The notes: a model not told the origin generated them from the letters alone. DNA of 64,000 nt from Solen grandis (GCA_021229015.1 CM037777.1:52134423-52198422); one strand, 5' to 3'. Positions 26,148 through 38,226 are shown, counted from the stretch's first letter. Program-made: numbers and translations.

Positions 26148-26682
26148 AAGTCTCCCAAATGAAGTTAGGAGACTTCTTGTTTTTACTCCGTTTCTTCCTC
26201 TTCTCCTTTCTCGAGCAGGCAACTTTGTACAGGCCATATCTCGGGAGCCGCTCGACCTATCTTTACAAAACTTCACACACTTATAGTCCTCAATGAGTAG
26301 TGATGCCCCTTGATTTTTATAACTGTGAGGTCCCTGGGGGTCAGACCCCACCCCTCAAAGATGGACTTTTGCATAAAAAATGTATTTTGGTTAAATATTT
26401 CAAATTTCCAACCCTAAATAATATATTTTTGTTCCTCATAATGAGAAGAATTAAATAGTACTATTTTGTGTCCCCTGTGGTCACTCAGGGGTCAGGCCAC
26501 ACCCCCTCAATTTTACTTATGACATTTTATCTCAAAAACTGTTCAGATCGCCACCCCTAAACCATATATTTTCTTGTTCCTCATGATGAGATGGATAGAA
26601 TGGTACTTCTTACACGCCCCCACCCTTACCATTCGTGTATGATGTATGATTGTCTAAGGAGAAACTTCGTTTGGGAGACTTT
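26148..26682. mobile_element. MITE-like element with inverted ends (AAGTCTCCCAAAT)
   Basis: aagtctcccaaat at 26148-26160 and gtttgggagactt at 26670-26682 are inverted repeats with one mismatch. The interior has repeated ggtcag-accccac blocks (26340, 26490). No transposase frame is visible. Confidence 0.55.
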
Positions 26683-27521
26683 GTAAAAGTTCACTGTTAC
26701 TTGTTATAACTGGCTTGCGTAAAACTATGAAATGAAACTGTTAAATGTCAGACAAAAAAATCATGCAAATAAATATTCATTCCTTCCCGCCATGAAAATA
26801 CGTGATTTTGTGAATATCAACTGACGTATTCTGATATAACTGGAGTCATGGCTATGTTGACAGTGAAGAGTCTTAAGCTATACACATCCAGGGTAGATCC
26901 TGATCAGACAGCTTCTACAGGGGATGGGTAATCCAGGTATGACGCGTAAAAATGCGTATATACTTATCAAGTAAAGAGTTAATCATACTTAAAGTAATCC
27001 ATCCATCATTAAATTATGATCATGGCCCATGAAGTGATCATGGGAATTTTATAGTCAATACAAGCTTTTATAGACTCTGAGCAAAAAAGCCTATAACTCA
27101 AAGCCAATGGATGCTTGCATCTGCACTAGTGTCTTTCTTATGTCTTTATTGTGAATTACGAAAGTAACTGAATCTACATTAACTTAAATTTCATCCCTTA
27201 GAGTCTACGAACAGACATGATCTGATATTAAATATCTTTATCCAAAAGTTAACAGAAAATCATAGAGTATTTGTGTTTAAAACTACTTCTGTGGTTTCTA
27301 CAATTTGTTTACATAAATAAAGCTGCTTGATGCCTTTTCATCTGTTCTGAGAACAAGGACCATTCCGGGAACAGTGTCTCAGAAATGAAAGACTGGATGG
27401 GTCTCAAGTTTACATTTCTTTAATCAAAAGTTTAAATTTCTGAGGCTTTTTATTCAGTAAGTTAATCCAAACCATGTCTTCAGATTGAATTAGAAAATCT
27501 TTGTGCACTCTTAGATTACTC

Positions 27522-27590
27522 CCCCCCCCTCTCTCTCTCTCTCCCTACCACCCTTCCTCTCTCTTTCTCTTCCTCTCTCTCTCTCACGGG
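27522..27590. repeat. Pyrimidine-rich CT tract
   Basis: C-run followed by interrupted CT repeats. A further CT run is at 27773-27796. Confidence 0.9.
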
Positions 27591-28328
27591 TATAAAGCTT
27601 TGTTCATCATTTCATTTATTCTTTGCATCTATATCTCTAGTTTCCTTAGATTAATCACAAACTCTCTCACACAAACGTGCGCACGTATTTAAAGATATTA
27701 CTTTTGTCAATAGATCAATATTAAAGACATTACTTTTGTCAATAGATCAATATCATACTTATATTAAAATCTCTCCCTCTCTCTCTCTCTCTCTCTGAAC
27801 AAATCAATAACAGTCTTATGATAGTTACACAAAGAAGAAATAGGTGAAGTAAATCGCAAGCGTCACTGTGACACAAGTGTTGAGTAGTTTGTGATATTTA
27901 CCTAAAAAACAAGATAATACATTAGATTCCCGTAAGGTGACGAATTCCAGACCTCTTATGCCATATAGATACGATGATACAACGTCCTCAAGTACACGTG
28001 AAAAGTTTATACTTTGTCGTAAAGTTCTATTATTAGAATGTTTCTGTGTTTCTCATTGTATTATACATACATATATACATAAAACTACAATTATGATACA
28101 ATGATGTTAGATCATGATGATACGTGATGATGATGTTCCACACATTCCATCTTTTGAGAGAGTACAATCAATTTTTTACATATCCTTAATGCATGAACAT
28201 GCACCAACTCCTGGCTTGATATTAGTTTAATTATCAAAATATATTTACAGTATGAACATACCGGTTGTTTAGCAACGAGCTGGTAAACAGTTTGCAAGTA
28301 AGCGTGATATTTGAAGAAGATAAACAAT

Positions 28329-31300
28329 CTAAAATGTTTTAATGTTCGAGCACAATCCACAACCAAGGCAAAATTCAGTCCCTGTCGGCGGATGATCGAT
28401 TCCTAAAGGACACTTCCCAACTAACTGTAGACCAATTGGTCCCGCCGGGCATGCCGGCAAAGGGTTCATCTGTCTCATTTGTATAAAGTTCCTGTGGCAT
28501 TCATCGCAGAAGTGGGTGTTTCCGAAGCAGAAGTAGACCGCGACAGAACAGCAGTAGCGACACTTGTATTCCATGTATCCTTCCCCGTGTACTTTACATA
28601 CCTGACACGACACAGAACATCATAATTAATAAACACACTTCCGGACATAGCAAGCAGTTTTATTTCCATATACAGGTTGTGTTAAAAATTGGTAAATATT
28701 ATTACACAAATTATTTTTATTTAAAATACAATACAACCGCAGCAGTCCAAGGAGCGATTACAGACGGATTCAGAGGGATATACTCTCGGTATTACGAACC
28801 TTTCGATTATCCGAACATTTCATCTTCCCCACCAGTTCACGGACTTTCACAATGTTTCGCTATAACCCATTCACAAAGCAAACCACACGATATTATGAAT
28901 TTATTTAATCATTACAATAATTATTTATTTGCATAGTATAAAGACTTGCAGATTTGCTAGACAAAATCTTACTACACGTATTTTGATAGCCGTGGGTCCC
29001 GGAGATGAAAATGAAAGGGAAAGCCTGTGTCAGTTTTGAAAATATTTGCAAAGGGAGAAAGAAACTTTATACATTCTGAATCTCTGACCTTATTGTCTAA
29101 GCCAGAACATACTCCACATACGAGGCTCTCCACGTCATCTCCTTCTTCCAGCCCGTCTTCACACTGGACATTACCGGCGAAAAATGGCTGCAATCAGGAG
29201 TACGTTTGATCAGCAAGAAAATAATCCTCAGAAGGTATATGAGTTTTGAACGGATACTGTATAAAACTCACCGAGAATTGATACAATTCTAATAGTTAAA
29301 TGTTAAAATTGTATCATTTCGAGATGAGATATCCATATCCACTCACAAAAACATTATTTTCAGGCTGCGTGCGCGCATGCGCAGCAGTCTGTAGAACCGC
29401 AATTATCAAGTCGATTGACGGCAGCCTGGCATGTCATTTTATTACGTAGTATTACTACGCAGAAGAAGTTTTGAGGTCAAAATAGTTAACCTGTCAGATA
29501 GGAAAGAATCAAAGCACTGAAGGCACTGGAGTTGAGTATTTCTCAAGTATATGACGGTTTGTCGAGCTGCAGATCTGCTGAGTAACTTAATTTTGCTAGA
29601 ACTCAAAATAAAGCTTATTTTTTGATTTAGATATTCATATTGATATAAAATCTTATACACTGTAATCAAGAGGAATTGGGAGAGTAATAGTGGTGATGTG
29701 CTAATTGTTAGAAGTCCATTGAAACAATTGGTGTGTTCATCTTTTCATCTTGTTATGACCTTGTTAACGCAAGGTTAAAGCGGATTTATACCATTGGATT
29801 TATTGGCACGACTTGAAATTTGATCCCTATTTACTTTGATAAACAAAAGAAATGCGATAATCCTGTCTCTCAACGCTATCAGTACCTTGATTTGTACTCG
29901 GTATCTGTCAAACCTGTCAAGCGCAGTCTCTATTTATAGATTATCGTAATTATGCAAAAATCAGTGGCTCGTTAGTAATTTCGGATAGTATAGGTTTCGG
30001 TCATTTTATAGTGTAACAAATAACCCTTGGATGTATCTGATGTCGATAACTTGATGTGATTAAGTATGTTACACGGATTTGCATCTGACTTCAAGCTTTC
30101 TACATTGGTTGTTGTAACATCATAAAATAACCAAAAGCTGCATATTTACTGTCCAATATTGTATACGAGCCACGTTTGATTCAAAACAAACTTTATTCCT
30201 CCGTATGGTAACGTGTCGTACATGTAGAGTTGTGTTAAATCGTTCTATCATTTTTTTTTTACAAAATTGAGAGGTTCTGTAGTTTTCAGAGCAGAGAATC
30301 GAATGAAAGTAGGTACTATAGTTGTAAGTGACTAGGTCATTTACAGCACTCTGATTATTGCATGCTAACTGATGATAAAAAAATATGGAGCTGTTTTGTG
30401 TATTCGTTCCTGTTCACACACGGATTAATCTATATGCTCGTCCTATTACATAAAATAAAAACTAAATACCAGAAGGCTGAAATACCCCCCGCCCCCCTCT
30501 ATAACCTAAAAAGTAATCCGACCGACCTATATCACTCATGTTGTGAATCATATCAATGTAAGTATCAGTTTGTTTGAGATATGTGCATGTTGTGATTGCA
30601 TTAAAGCCGGAGACAGAAGCCAAGTGGATAAAACGTCTACCCTGTTATCAGAACGCGAGAGTCGTACGTGAAAATATCATTTGTTTGGCGCAAAGTTCCG
30701 GAACTAGTTAAAGCGTGTGTTATCAATTGACTTGTTTATTGCGTTATATGCGGTGAGACAGAACTATATCTGTCCCCTGTACACAAAATTCCGCAAGCAA
30801 ACAAACACGCAAATCCCGAAGACGTATCAAGATAAGCATCTTATAAACTATTTTTGTCCAACGTCTTATTTCAAATTTTGATGACACTAGGGAGCAATAC
30901 CGAAGTCGAGTTCAGTATTTGTAATGTTTCATTTAAACTACGTATTTTTGTTTTTAGGACCATGTTCACTGTAAAGAAATATAAATTCTCGCACCTTTTT
31001 GCATTTAGTACAAATGTAGTAAGAAAACCGCTCCATTGCAAGGCCAAGTACGTTATTGTAGTACGGACTGCCCTTACTGGCCACTTCCTCTGACATTTCA
31101 AGACCCTCATATTGCGCGCGCATCATAGCTCTCCGTTCGACGTCATCTTGCAGATCTCTGATTGGCCGCAGCAGTGGCTCCAGTACCGGATGTTCCATGG
31201 GCCTCTGTGGGTTCAAACCCATTACAGGGGCATTATTCTTTATTATATCTTTAGATATGTCTTTGACTTGGATAGAGAAATACAATAATTTTTAATATAA

Positions 31301-31508
31301 AATATAAAAGTTTTATGAAAAAGCAAGAAGACATTGCTACAAAAATCACTAATGCGTTTCAAGATATTTAACAAGCATAGTTCAGTAAAGTATACCATGG
31401 GTAACATACTGTAAAGGGAAGGTACATGCAAGGAAATGGGTATAAGTTTTATATTGTCGCCGAATAGTTAAGTCATATACAATAATTACATTAAAAAGTA
31501 AAATAGAT

Positions 31509-31550
<42 letters not shown>

Positions 31551-34500
31551 TACAAATTCGCCATCGACCGAAATTGTCAAACTTTATATTTTAAGATATT
31601 TCAGATTTGATAAACAAGCTTTCGACTGGTAAAACATTCAGTAGTTCTCGTTTACTATGTTGATTTAGATGTCATATCTTATGTATCACACGTAGAAATA
31701 CCAGTACGTATTGTAATATGCATTTATCATGTGAGCCGCTAGCTGAATAACAGCCACATCAAGATAAAGGCCAGTTTTTAGCTTTCCTTGAGTGACCTTT
31801 GTTCACAAGTTTAGCTGAAAGTAAAAGTTTTTTGCAAACCAAACAAACCTTGCATAGCGGACACAGTGTGAAGTTGAAGGTTATCCTTGCTCCAACCCAG
31901 CGGTTCTCCAGCACCCGCTTAACACAGTGAAGATGCAATACGTGACCGCATTTCAGCTGAAAAATAATAAAACAAATTGAAATAGGAGAGAAATGACTAC
32001 CCATAACATAGTTAAGCCAATAATGTATCCGTTGATCACAAAGAAAATATGTGAAAGTGAATTGATTAAAAAGGTGGTGTTGTTGTTGTGGTGGTGGTGG
32101 TTTTATTTAGACCTGAAATACAATGTAAGATAAATAACATCCATTTGTAATAAAATGTTTGTTTTTTTTTACATTTACTTGAGTTTCAGGTTGATAGGAA
32201 TGTTCACAAATCATTACAAAAATGCCTTAAGAAAATGATATAACAGTACGTAGACCTCCGCCGGTCAGCGTTGATCATTGATGATGTATCCTAGTCTTTG
32301 TCTTGGTCTTCTGTTTGGTTGAAGCAGGAGTCACATCTGTGTGCAGTCCCTGGTCTGTCAGACTTACGTAGCTCTTTTCTGCCCGATCGCCTTTTTTCTG
32401 CTGCGCACATCTGCTTCTCTTTTCCTGACTTGAGTAATTTGGTCAGGATACCCCTCCAACTTGATCGAGGTCTTCCCAAGACTTGATGTCCATATTTACG
32501 GTTTTCATGTCTCTCTTGGCAACGTCCTTGAAACGTAGCTTGGCGTGCCCAGTGCTTCGCCTTCCAATTGATAGCTTTCCATAGAGAATGTCCTTTAGGA
32601 TTCTCCCATAAGTGGCTTATCCAGTGCAAACGACGAGAAGGTTTTCACGAAACAGGACCTGTGTGTTTCTTGCTCAGGCTTCGGGGCAGATATCTTAGGT
32701 GGGAGGTGTTGAGTCGTCTCTCTTTTCGAACGCGGTCCATTCTGTTCCCGTATCGGTGATTGAGAAGCCCGGGTTGGTAACAGGTGGACGGTCGTCTATT
32801 ATAATGACTGGTGCTATACGGTGTCCTGGCTCAGAACGTTAGTTTTTCAAACCCCTAAAGAACTCACCATGCATACAGGAGCTGCCCGGAGTGGGTTCGA
32901 GTAGCAGACGATACAATCATCGTCTGCTGTGATGTTCGACCCGTTGTTTCCCTCACAGTTCGGCTGCAGGCAAGGTGGACAATCTTGTTCGTTCTTAAAT
33001 CCGCTACAGATATGGCCGCAATTCAAGACTTTCTTGCAGGAATTGTAAGCGTTCTCTTGAATACATGTATGTGACACTGAAAGTAAAGAAAAAATCATAT
33101 GTACTGAGACGAATAAGCAAATTTTTTTTAACATCCAAATGGTAAACTTACGACGTGCAGTCGCATCTTGACACTGGGTCATCTAGTTTTGTACCTTTTT
33201 TTAAGTGCTGAGCACCAAGCACAATAGATATACCAGCACTATATATCAAGAATTGTGTATGTCGCGACCGCGGATAGGACACTCAGCCTCCCAATATTTG
33301 AAACTGCCCATAGAATGTCCACTCAAATCTGCATCAAAACGTTTTGCCCATACTTTAACTTTTAATTACGCATGTATAATTATGTCAATAAGGCGGAGAA
33401 AAAAGTTGTTTCCACTAACATCGCCGAAAAAAGATAGGGTCGGTAGATCGGCTAAACTTTTTTTGCATTTTTTTTTTTTTCCATTTTTACCTTATTTTTT
33501 AGAGGTATTGACGAAATACAGATTTTTCCAACCGCAATAGCCCGAAAACTACGAAAAAAAGTGTAGGGTCGGTACAAAAAGAATAGGGTCGGTCGGGTTA
33601 GTGGAAACAAGTAACTTTTTTTATTACTCCTAATAAATGCAATGTGAAATATATCTTACGGTCTGTATCAGGATAAAGTTTTGGTCTAGCAGAGACTTGT
33701 TTGTCGTCTCTTCTCAAAAGACTTTGACTTCTGCCGGAACCCTGGTGGTCTCTGATTGGAGAAGCCTTAGCGGGCGCATCTTTCTTTCCAAATGGAAGGG
33801 AAGACATGAGCCAAGAAAAGAATCCCTGTGTTTCGGGTTTGGACGCCTGCGGAAGTGAATCAGCAGGCCGGGCACCATGGAGACTCCGCACAAAGCCCTG
33901 GGGTAACAGATTATTTAAAATCTTATTATAGGAATACAATCAATGTATTCAAGTCCACCGGGAAATGTCTTTGCGGAAGTCAAGTAAATTATTGACTGAA
34001 ACTTTTAGAAGAATGTGGCATTGTTTAAAATCAACTTAACAAGTCTGATGTAACAGGTTTTTTACTTAAAGAATCTTATTTATATTTTACCCGACAAACA
34101 GAGCAACGGTCAAAATTATCAAAGTGTTGTACATAGTCTAGATATTTGCAGGCGATGGATAATAATGACATTTATTCAAGAGATATCGCTTTTTCTGTCA
34201 AACTTATTTCACGTGTTCATATTCGACATAAATTTGCCAAAGGATTCAGTATCAAGAAACAGACTATGTTTCCTCTTCATCTCAACAGACCACCGTGAGG
34301 CCATTGCCATTTCACCTGTAAAGTCACTTGACGATGGTAAAAAAAAAAAAGAACATAAAAAAGTACGTGTGCTGTATTATATAGAACGAACCACTCTAGA
34401 TACACAGTGGAATCGTTTTATTACGTTAGTACAAACTCCGCGCACCGGTTACGTCACGCTACGCTACTAAACCACTGCGACCACACAAGTCACGTGATGA

Positions 34501-37017
34501 TAGTTGTAACCATGTGCCCAACACTCATAATTTTATATATTAATGTTATTTTATCTTATTTTTTTTTTCTAATTTCGTGAATATTTTTTTCGTGAAATAT
34601 AACGGACTGATGTAATATATTCAAAACTAAAGTCAAAAGTGATAAAAGTAAATCCGTCCTATATCAGTCGAAATCTACTTGTGGTGGCAGTGGTTATCGA
34701 CAACTGTAAGGGGGGGGGGGGGGTAACTACTGCGGCGGAGTTTGACGTTAGTAGGGGATTTACCGGTGATAGCGTCGATACACTGTGCATGTAAGGGGAT
34801 GTAATCACTGTATGTTCATGAAGGATGCCATAGTAAATTTAACTGCACAGAATCTTTTTTTATCTTTACCTGTTTCACGTGCTGCCAGTCCGCAGCCTTT
34901 GTGAAGATGACTATATAAATGACTTTCAGGGTTGTGACTTCATGTTGACTCTTGAACATGGCCACGCACTGGAATATTGTCTCGGCACTTTGGTCCACCG
35001 GGTAGCTCAGGAAACCGCAGCCGAGGGCCGGAAAAGCAATGGACGACATGTTATCGTCATGCGCTAACTCCAGGCACTTACACACAAAGTCGCATAAAAC
35101 CTGCAAGTATGTTTAAAACTGAAAAAATGAGTTATTCTCCAGTAAAAGATTGTATCCAGATTTATAAAACAATTTTAACGTGCACTCATTTTTATGTCTA
35201 TTGCAAATTGTACGAGACAATACGATGTATTTAAAAATGTTCATGATTGTTAATTGTTCAATTGACAAGCTCTCTCTCTCTCTCTCTCTCTTCTTCTTCT
35301 TCTTCTTCTATTTCTTTTTCTTCTTCTTCTGTTCATCATTTTTCTTCTTCGTCTTATGCAATTATTCTTTCAAGATAAAAGATAAATATTAACGATACAG
35401 GGGAGAGAACTAACAAGATATTGTAAGACACCTAACCCTATTTCAATATCACTTTTAAAAGTAAAATACATTTGTTATGTATATGTAAAAACTGTAACTA
35501 GGATGACTTGTTCAACAACCTCGTTATGAACAACAAATGAATACCTTCAGTGGATCATCCACTTCACCGGACTGCCACCCAGGGAGGGCACCATGGTAGA
35601 CCCGCTTGCACCTCAGGTCGTAACCATTGGTTACAGCCACCTCGCCGAGTTGAATTCCATCCGGGTACTTTTCTTCGCATTCTGACTTCAACCTAGGACC
35701 GCCATTTTTCAGGATATATTTAGACAGATATCCAAGACCAAGGTTTAGGTCTCGGTTTGTACTGTTGATGATGACATCAGCCTGGAGGTAGAGGAACGGC
35801 TTTAATATTGCTTTATAGTCATGGCAGAAGTCAAACGTGGATTAGCTGATTAGAATTAAATGCATTTTAGTCAAATTAAGATATTATATTTCACTACCAT
35901 TATCAATAATCCTTGTATGTTTACCTCTTTTTCTTACACTTACATTCAATTAAACGGGTTGAATTACGTTGCAATATACCGCTATCGATTTTTTCCAGCA
36001 CAATTACGCATGCATTGGCCTTAATTCGTGTCCAAAGTACACACACTACCATTTAGTTATCATGCAAACGAGCGCATATCATATATTCAGTGATAACAAG
36101 AGAGCATGCATGCAGCCCAATGACTTACTATCTTCGTCTGATTACACTGAATTATTGTTCAAAACTTATGATTGAACATCTTTGCATACCCAAAAACCTT
36201 GCCCGCTACAAAACGATCCATATTCGATCTGTTGCCCAAATCAACTCGAACGCAAATACGTTCGCTACTGGACCGCTACTCGTCCATACACGAGTTCACT
36301 CGACCAAGACCCGGACCGAACACGACGTCGATCTGGTGGAGGCCGAGCTCGAGTGCGGGTCGAGTTGGTCAAACAGATATTGTGTATGAGTCGTGTAGGA
36401 ACTCGGGTCGAGTAGAGATCGAATGGTTGTCGAGTTGAAGTGTGGGGATCAAGTAGCTGTCTAGAAGAAGTAATGTACAAGCATATCAATTAATAAGCAG
36501 TTGTTCGAGCTTTATCAGGAGGAAGGAGGGCTTTATCGAAGCGTTTACTTCCAATACAAATGAGCCAAGGTAAAAGTTTAAATACCAGTGATTCAAGGCT
36601 AGGTGGGTTGGTCAGATCATTTAGATTGATGGTAGGTAGAAAAGAAATGATGAAATCCATATTATGTGTCTTGGTTAGTATTATTATTTTGGGGAAATAT
36701 TAGGGAGTGCGTTCCAGGATCGAGGGTCGGTATTATAGCTGTGTGGTATGATGAATGTTGACCAGGGTGTTGGTAGGTTGTGCGATACAGGCTATTGTAA
36801 AAGTTAGCATTGTGGTAACAGTTAATTGGAGAAGTAGAGGACAATTGGCGTAAGTTTTGTCAATCTGATAGATGGCGAATGTTAACGTTCTCACAGTGTA
36901 ACCGGATTTAGGTCTAAATAAAGATGAGAAAAATGTTATGTATTGAAAGTGGATAAAACATACCTTGAATTCTGCCAAGAACCCTTCAACAATTTTCACT
37001 TCTAAATTATCAGCCAT
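28329..37017 (-). CDS. Gene A: macro domain + MYCBP2-type RING-Cys-relay E3 ubiquitin ligase, nine exons
   Basis: Seen: nine exons joined by GT-AG introns, at 36964-37017, 35545-35781, 34870-35100, 33660-33897, 32868-33076, 31849-31956, 30995-31204, 29089-29187 and 28329-28601; together 1659 nt, 552 codons plus TAG. All introns are phase 0 except the one after exon 4 (phase 1). Residues 1-174 form a macro domain: ADVIINSTNR, then FPALGCGFLSYP at 120-131. Residues 175-253 are a basic, low-complexity linker. Residues 254-323 carry a Cys/His cluster (CGHIC, CPPC) and the first RING pair DDDCIVC; 324-359 complete the RING. Residues 360-429 match the MYCBP2 linker helix, and 430-552 the tandem-cysteine domain. 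Known: human MYCBP2 passes ubiquitin from Cys4520 to Cys4572 and then to Thr/Ser hydroxyls. The equivalents here are Cys438 and Cys487; Phe488, Phe493, His498 and Phe501 also match. Inferred: an ADP-ribose-sensing, non-lysine E3 ligase. The start at 37017 places the macro fold at the N-terminus, as in gene B. A possible ATTAAA poly(A) signal lies at 28226-28231. Confidence 0.9.
29089..29187 (-). other. Gene A exon 8: RCR mediator loop with upstream relay cysteine
   Basis: A 33-codon phase-0 exon (acceptor ttgcag, donor AAG/gtcaga) directly follows the exon ending CTKCKK. It begins PFFAGNVQC, the counterpart of AYFGGEARC in MYCBP2, whose Cys is Cys4520. The following acidic loop ends ESLVCGVC. 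The family has Glu (Glu4534) three residues before the next Cys; here that position is Ser and a Glu sits one residue earlier. The spacing from relay Cys438 to Cys487 is 49 residues against 52 in MYCBP2. Confidence 0.85.
31511..31551. repeat. (AC)n microsatellite in gene A intron 6
   Basis: Uninterrupted AC run. Confidence 0.95.
32288..32770 (-). pseudogene. 3' fragment of a non-LTR retrotransposon in gene A intron 5
   Basis: The minus-strand reading holds HWISHLWENPKGHSLWKAIN, then GRPRSSWRGIL, LKSGKEKQMCAAEKR and AHRCDSC. This follows the order of the C-terminal part of endonuclease/reverse-transcriptase LINE proteins (GHxxRM, GRPxxRxxD, AAExxRxxRK, HRCDxC). A stop interrupts the upstream part. 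No catalytic reverse-transcriptase motif remains. Confidence 0.6.
33405..33615. mobile_element. ~200-bp MITE, copy in gene A intron 4
   Basis: Inverted ends ttgtttccactaac (33407-33420) and gttagtggaaacaa (33597-33610) enclose a body with tagggtcggt motifs (three occurrences). It shares its body with 46428-46615. Confidence 0.75.
35270..35350. repeat. (CT)n and (TTC)n tract in gene A intron 2
   Basis: CT run followed by TTC-rich tract. Confidence 0.9.
36180..36450. other. GC-richer patch with repeated ACTCG/CGAGT words in gene A intron 1
   Basis: Many copies of cgagt and actcg in both orientations (for example gagttcactcgacc, gtcgagttggtc) open several overlapping frames on both strands. 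No protein family is recognisable. It may be an old repeat. Confidence 0.35.
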
Positions 37018-37072
37018 GTTTTGCTGTCACTGATCCGTATTATCACCTCAAATGACACTTTACCTGCGCGTC

Positions 37073-37086
37073 ACGAAAACGAAACT
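37073..37086 (+). promoter_or_regulatory. ISRE/IRF-binding site upstream of gene A
   Basis: The + strand reads ACGAAAACGAAACT, a full match to the interferon-stimulated response element RNGAAANNGAAACT. It lies 56-69 bp upstream of the gene A start codon on the opposite strand; such sites act in either orientation. Gene B has the related ACAGAAGAGAAACT at 52188-52201, with GAAACTTGA shared and nearly the same distance to ATG. IRF control of these genes is inferred. Confidence 0.6.
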
Positions 37087-37540
37087 TGATTATGGTCTTA
37101 CCGACTACAACTCACATATGCATGCGTTTATAAATATACACATTTAGACATGGACTATTTGTTATCAGATATCAACAAAATAGCATAAGGAGTATAAATC
37201 TATATCTTTTCACTCAAAACACATTCGGTGTATCTACACATATGGCATTTTGCCACTGAACTTGAATATTCCTTAACAAATCTACGTTGTTAAATCGTGG
37301 GGCATAGTAGATCTACTAGTGTTTAAAACTTATTTTTAAATATAAAACATTCAAGTTAACTACACGTCACTAAAAAGGCATTGTTTATTCTTAGATAAAT
37401 TCTTTTCAAACTTAGTTCAAAGTTCCATATATTTTAATAAAAATATATAAAAAAAATGTTTATTGATTCTACATGTGCCTTGGTGTACGTAATTTTTTCA
37501 TGCAAATTACAGTTACTAGTACTTGTTTGATTGTTTGTTA

Positions 37541-37834
37541 GGTTTAACGTCCCACCGACAGTATTTCAGTCTATTTGAGACGATGTCTACTTGAGACAGA
37601 TATAGTGCTGCCACACTGCAGTATCACGCCGTAGACATGTGGCATGATACCACACCGAGTCACATTATCCTGACACAGGACCAACCAGTCCTACAACTAC
37701 GCTTATATGCTGAGCGCCAAGCAAGGGAGCTATAACAGTACCATTTTTTACGACTTTGGTATGTCGCGGCCGGGATTGAACCCACGACCTCCAGCTCCCG
37801 AGGCGGACGCTCTAACCACTCGGCCACCGGGGAA
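37541..37834 (-). mobile_element. tRNA-derived SINE, family 1, full-length copy
   Basis: On the minus strand it begins CCCCGGTGGCCGAGTGGTTA (tRNA-like A box) and then has GTGGGTTCAATCCC (B box), a central part with the cgacagtatttcagtcat motif on the + strand, and a 3' end before a gtttgattgtttgtt tail. Class III promoter boxes plus multiple copies identify a SINE. The tail suggests the V-SINE group (for example molluscan RUDI), which I cannot confirm. Confidence 0.85.
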
Positions 37835-37956
37835 TGTACTAATACTTGTATAAAATATCATTTTTGACGGAGTTTATATGTACATTATGTAGCTCTCTAC
37901 ATACTCGTATAGCGATATCAATAATTATAGTATTCATTGTGTCAGTGACGCTGAAC

Positions 37957-38226
37957 ACCTTGACTTGACTTGACTTGACTTGACTATTTGAGTTTACCGT
38001 CGCTTCGACAGTATTTCAGTCATTTAGCGACGTCCAGCTAATTACAGGTGGAGGAAGACCCCGAATGCGCGGAGGCATCCGGGTAGAACCACCGACCTAC
38101 CGCAAGCCAGCTGGAAGGCTTCCTCACATGAAAATCCGAATGACCCTGCCGGGATTCGAACCCACGCGGTGAGGGCTGAGTGAGTGTTAAAGTCAGCGAC
38201 TTTACCCTCTCGGCCACGGAGGCCCC
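37957..38226 (-). mobile_element. tRNA-derived SINE, family 2
   Basis: On the minus strand the head reads GGCCTCCGTGGCCGAGAGGG with a B box GGGTTCGAATCC. The 3' tail is a TTGAC pentamer run at about 37960-37985. It is shared with 49256-49515 and 47953-48145. Confidence 0.85.

Larger units (their letters stand above)
23870..28328. other. Non-coding region downstream of gene A
   Basis: Outside the listed repeats I see no gene. The 3' UTR of gene A should occupy part of 27600-28328; AATAAA on the minus strand also occurs near 27613. Confidence 0.4.
34870..37017 (-). other. Gene A macro-domain module (exons 1-3)
   Basis: Exons of 54, 237 and 231 nt, all phase 0, encode one macro domain at the extreme N-terminus. 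The first strand (VKIVEGFLAEF) corresponds to the usual GDI region. ADVIINSTNR keeps the Asp that contacts adenine and the second Asn of the NAAN-type motif. The first glycine-rich loop is degraded to LNLGLG instead of GGG(G). The second loop, PALGCGFLSYP, keeps G-x-G and the aromatic-Pro end. This resembles the reader-type macro domains of PARP9/PARP14 more than MacroD-type hydrolases. A reader role is inferred; binding cannot be proved from sequence. Confidence 0.85.

Noticed and set aside
34165..34470. 101-codon open frame on + within gene A intron 3
   Set aside because: Antisense to the gene, poly-A containing, no domain.
36090..36489. Several overlapping open frames on both strands in gene A intron 1
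   Set aside because: They result from repeated CGAGT/ACTCG words. Exons 1 and 2 splice across them in phase, exactly as in gene B.
37757..37834. tRNA gene on the minus strand
   Set aside because: A and B boxes are present, but it is the head of a multi-copy SINE and does not fold as a complete tRNA with a matching acceptor stem.
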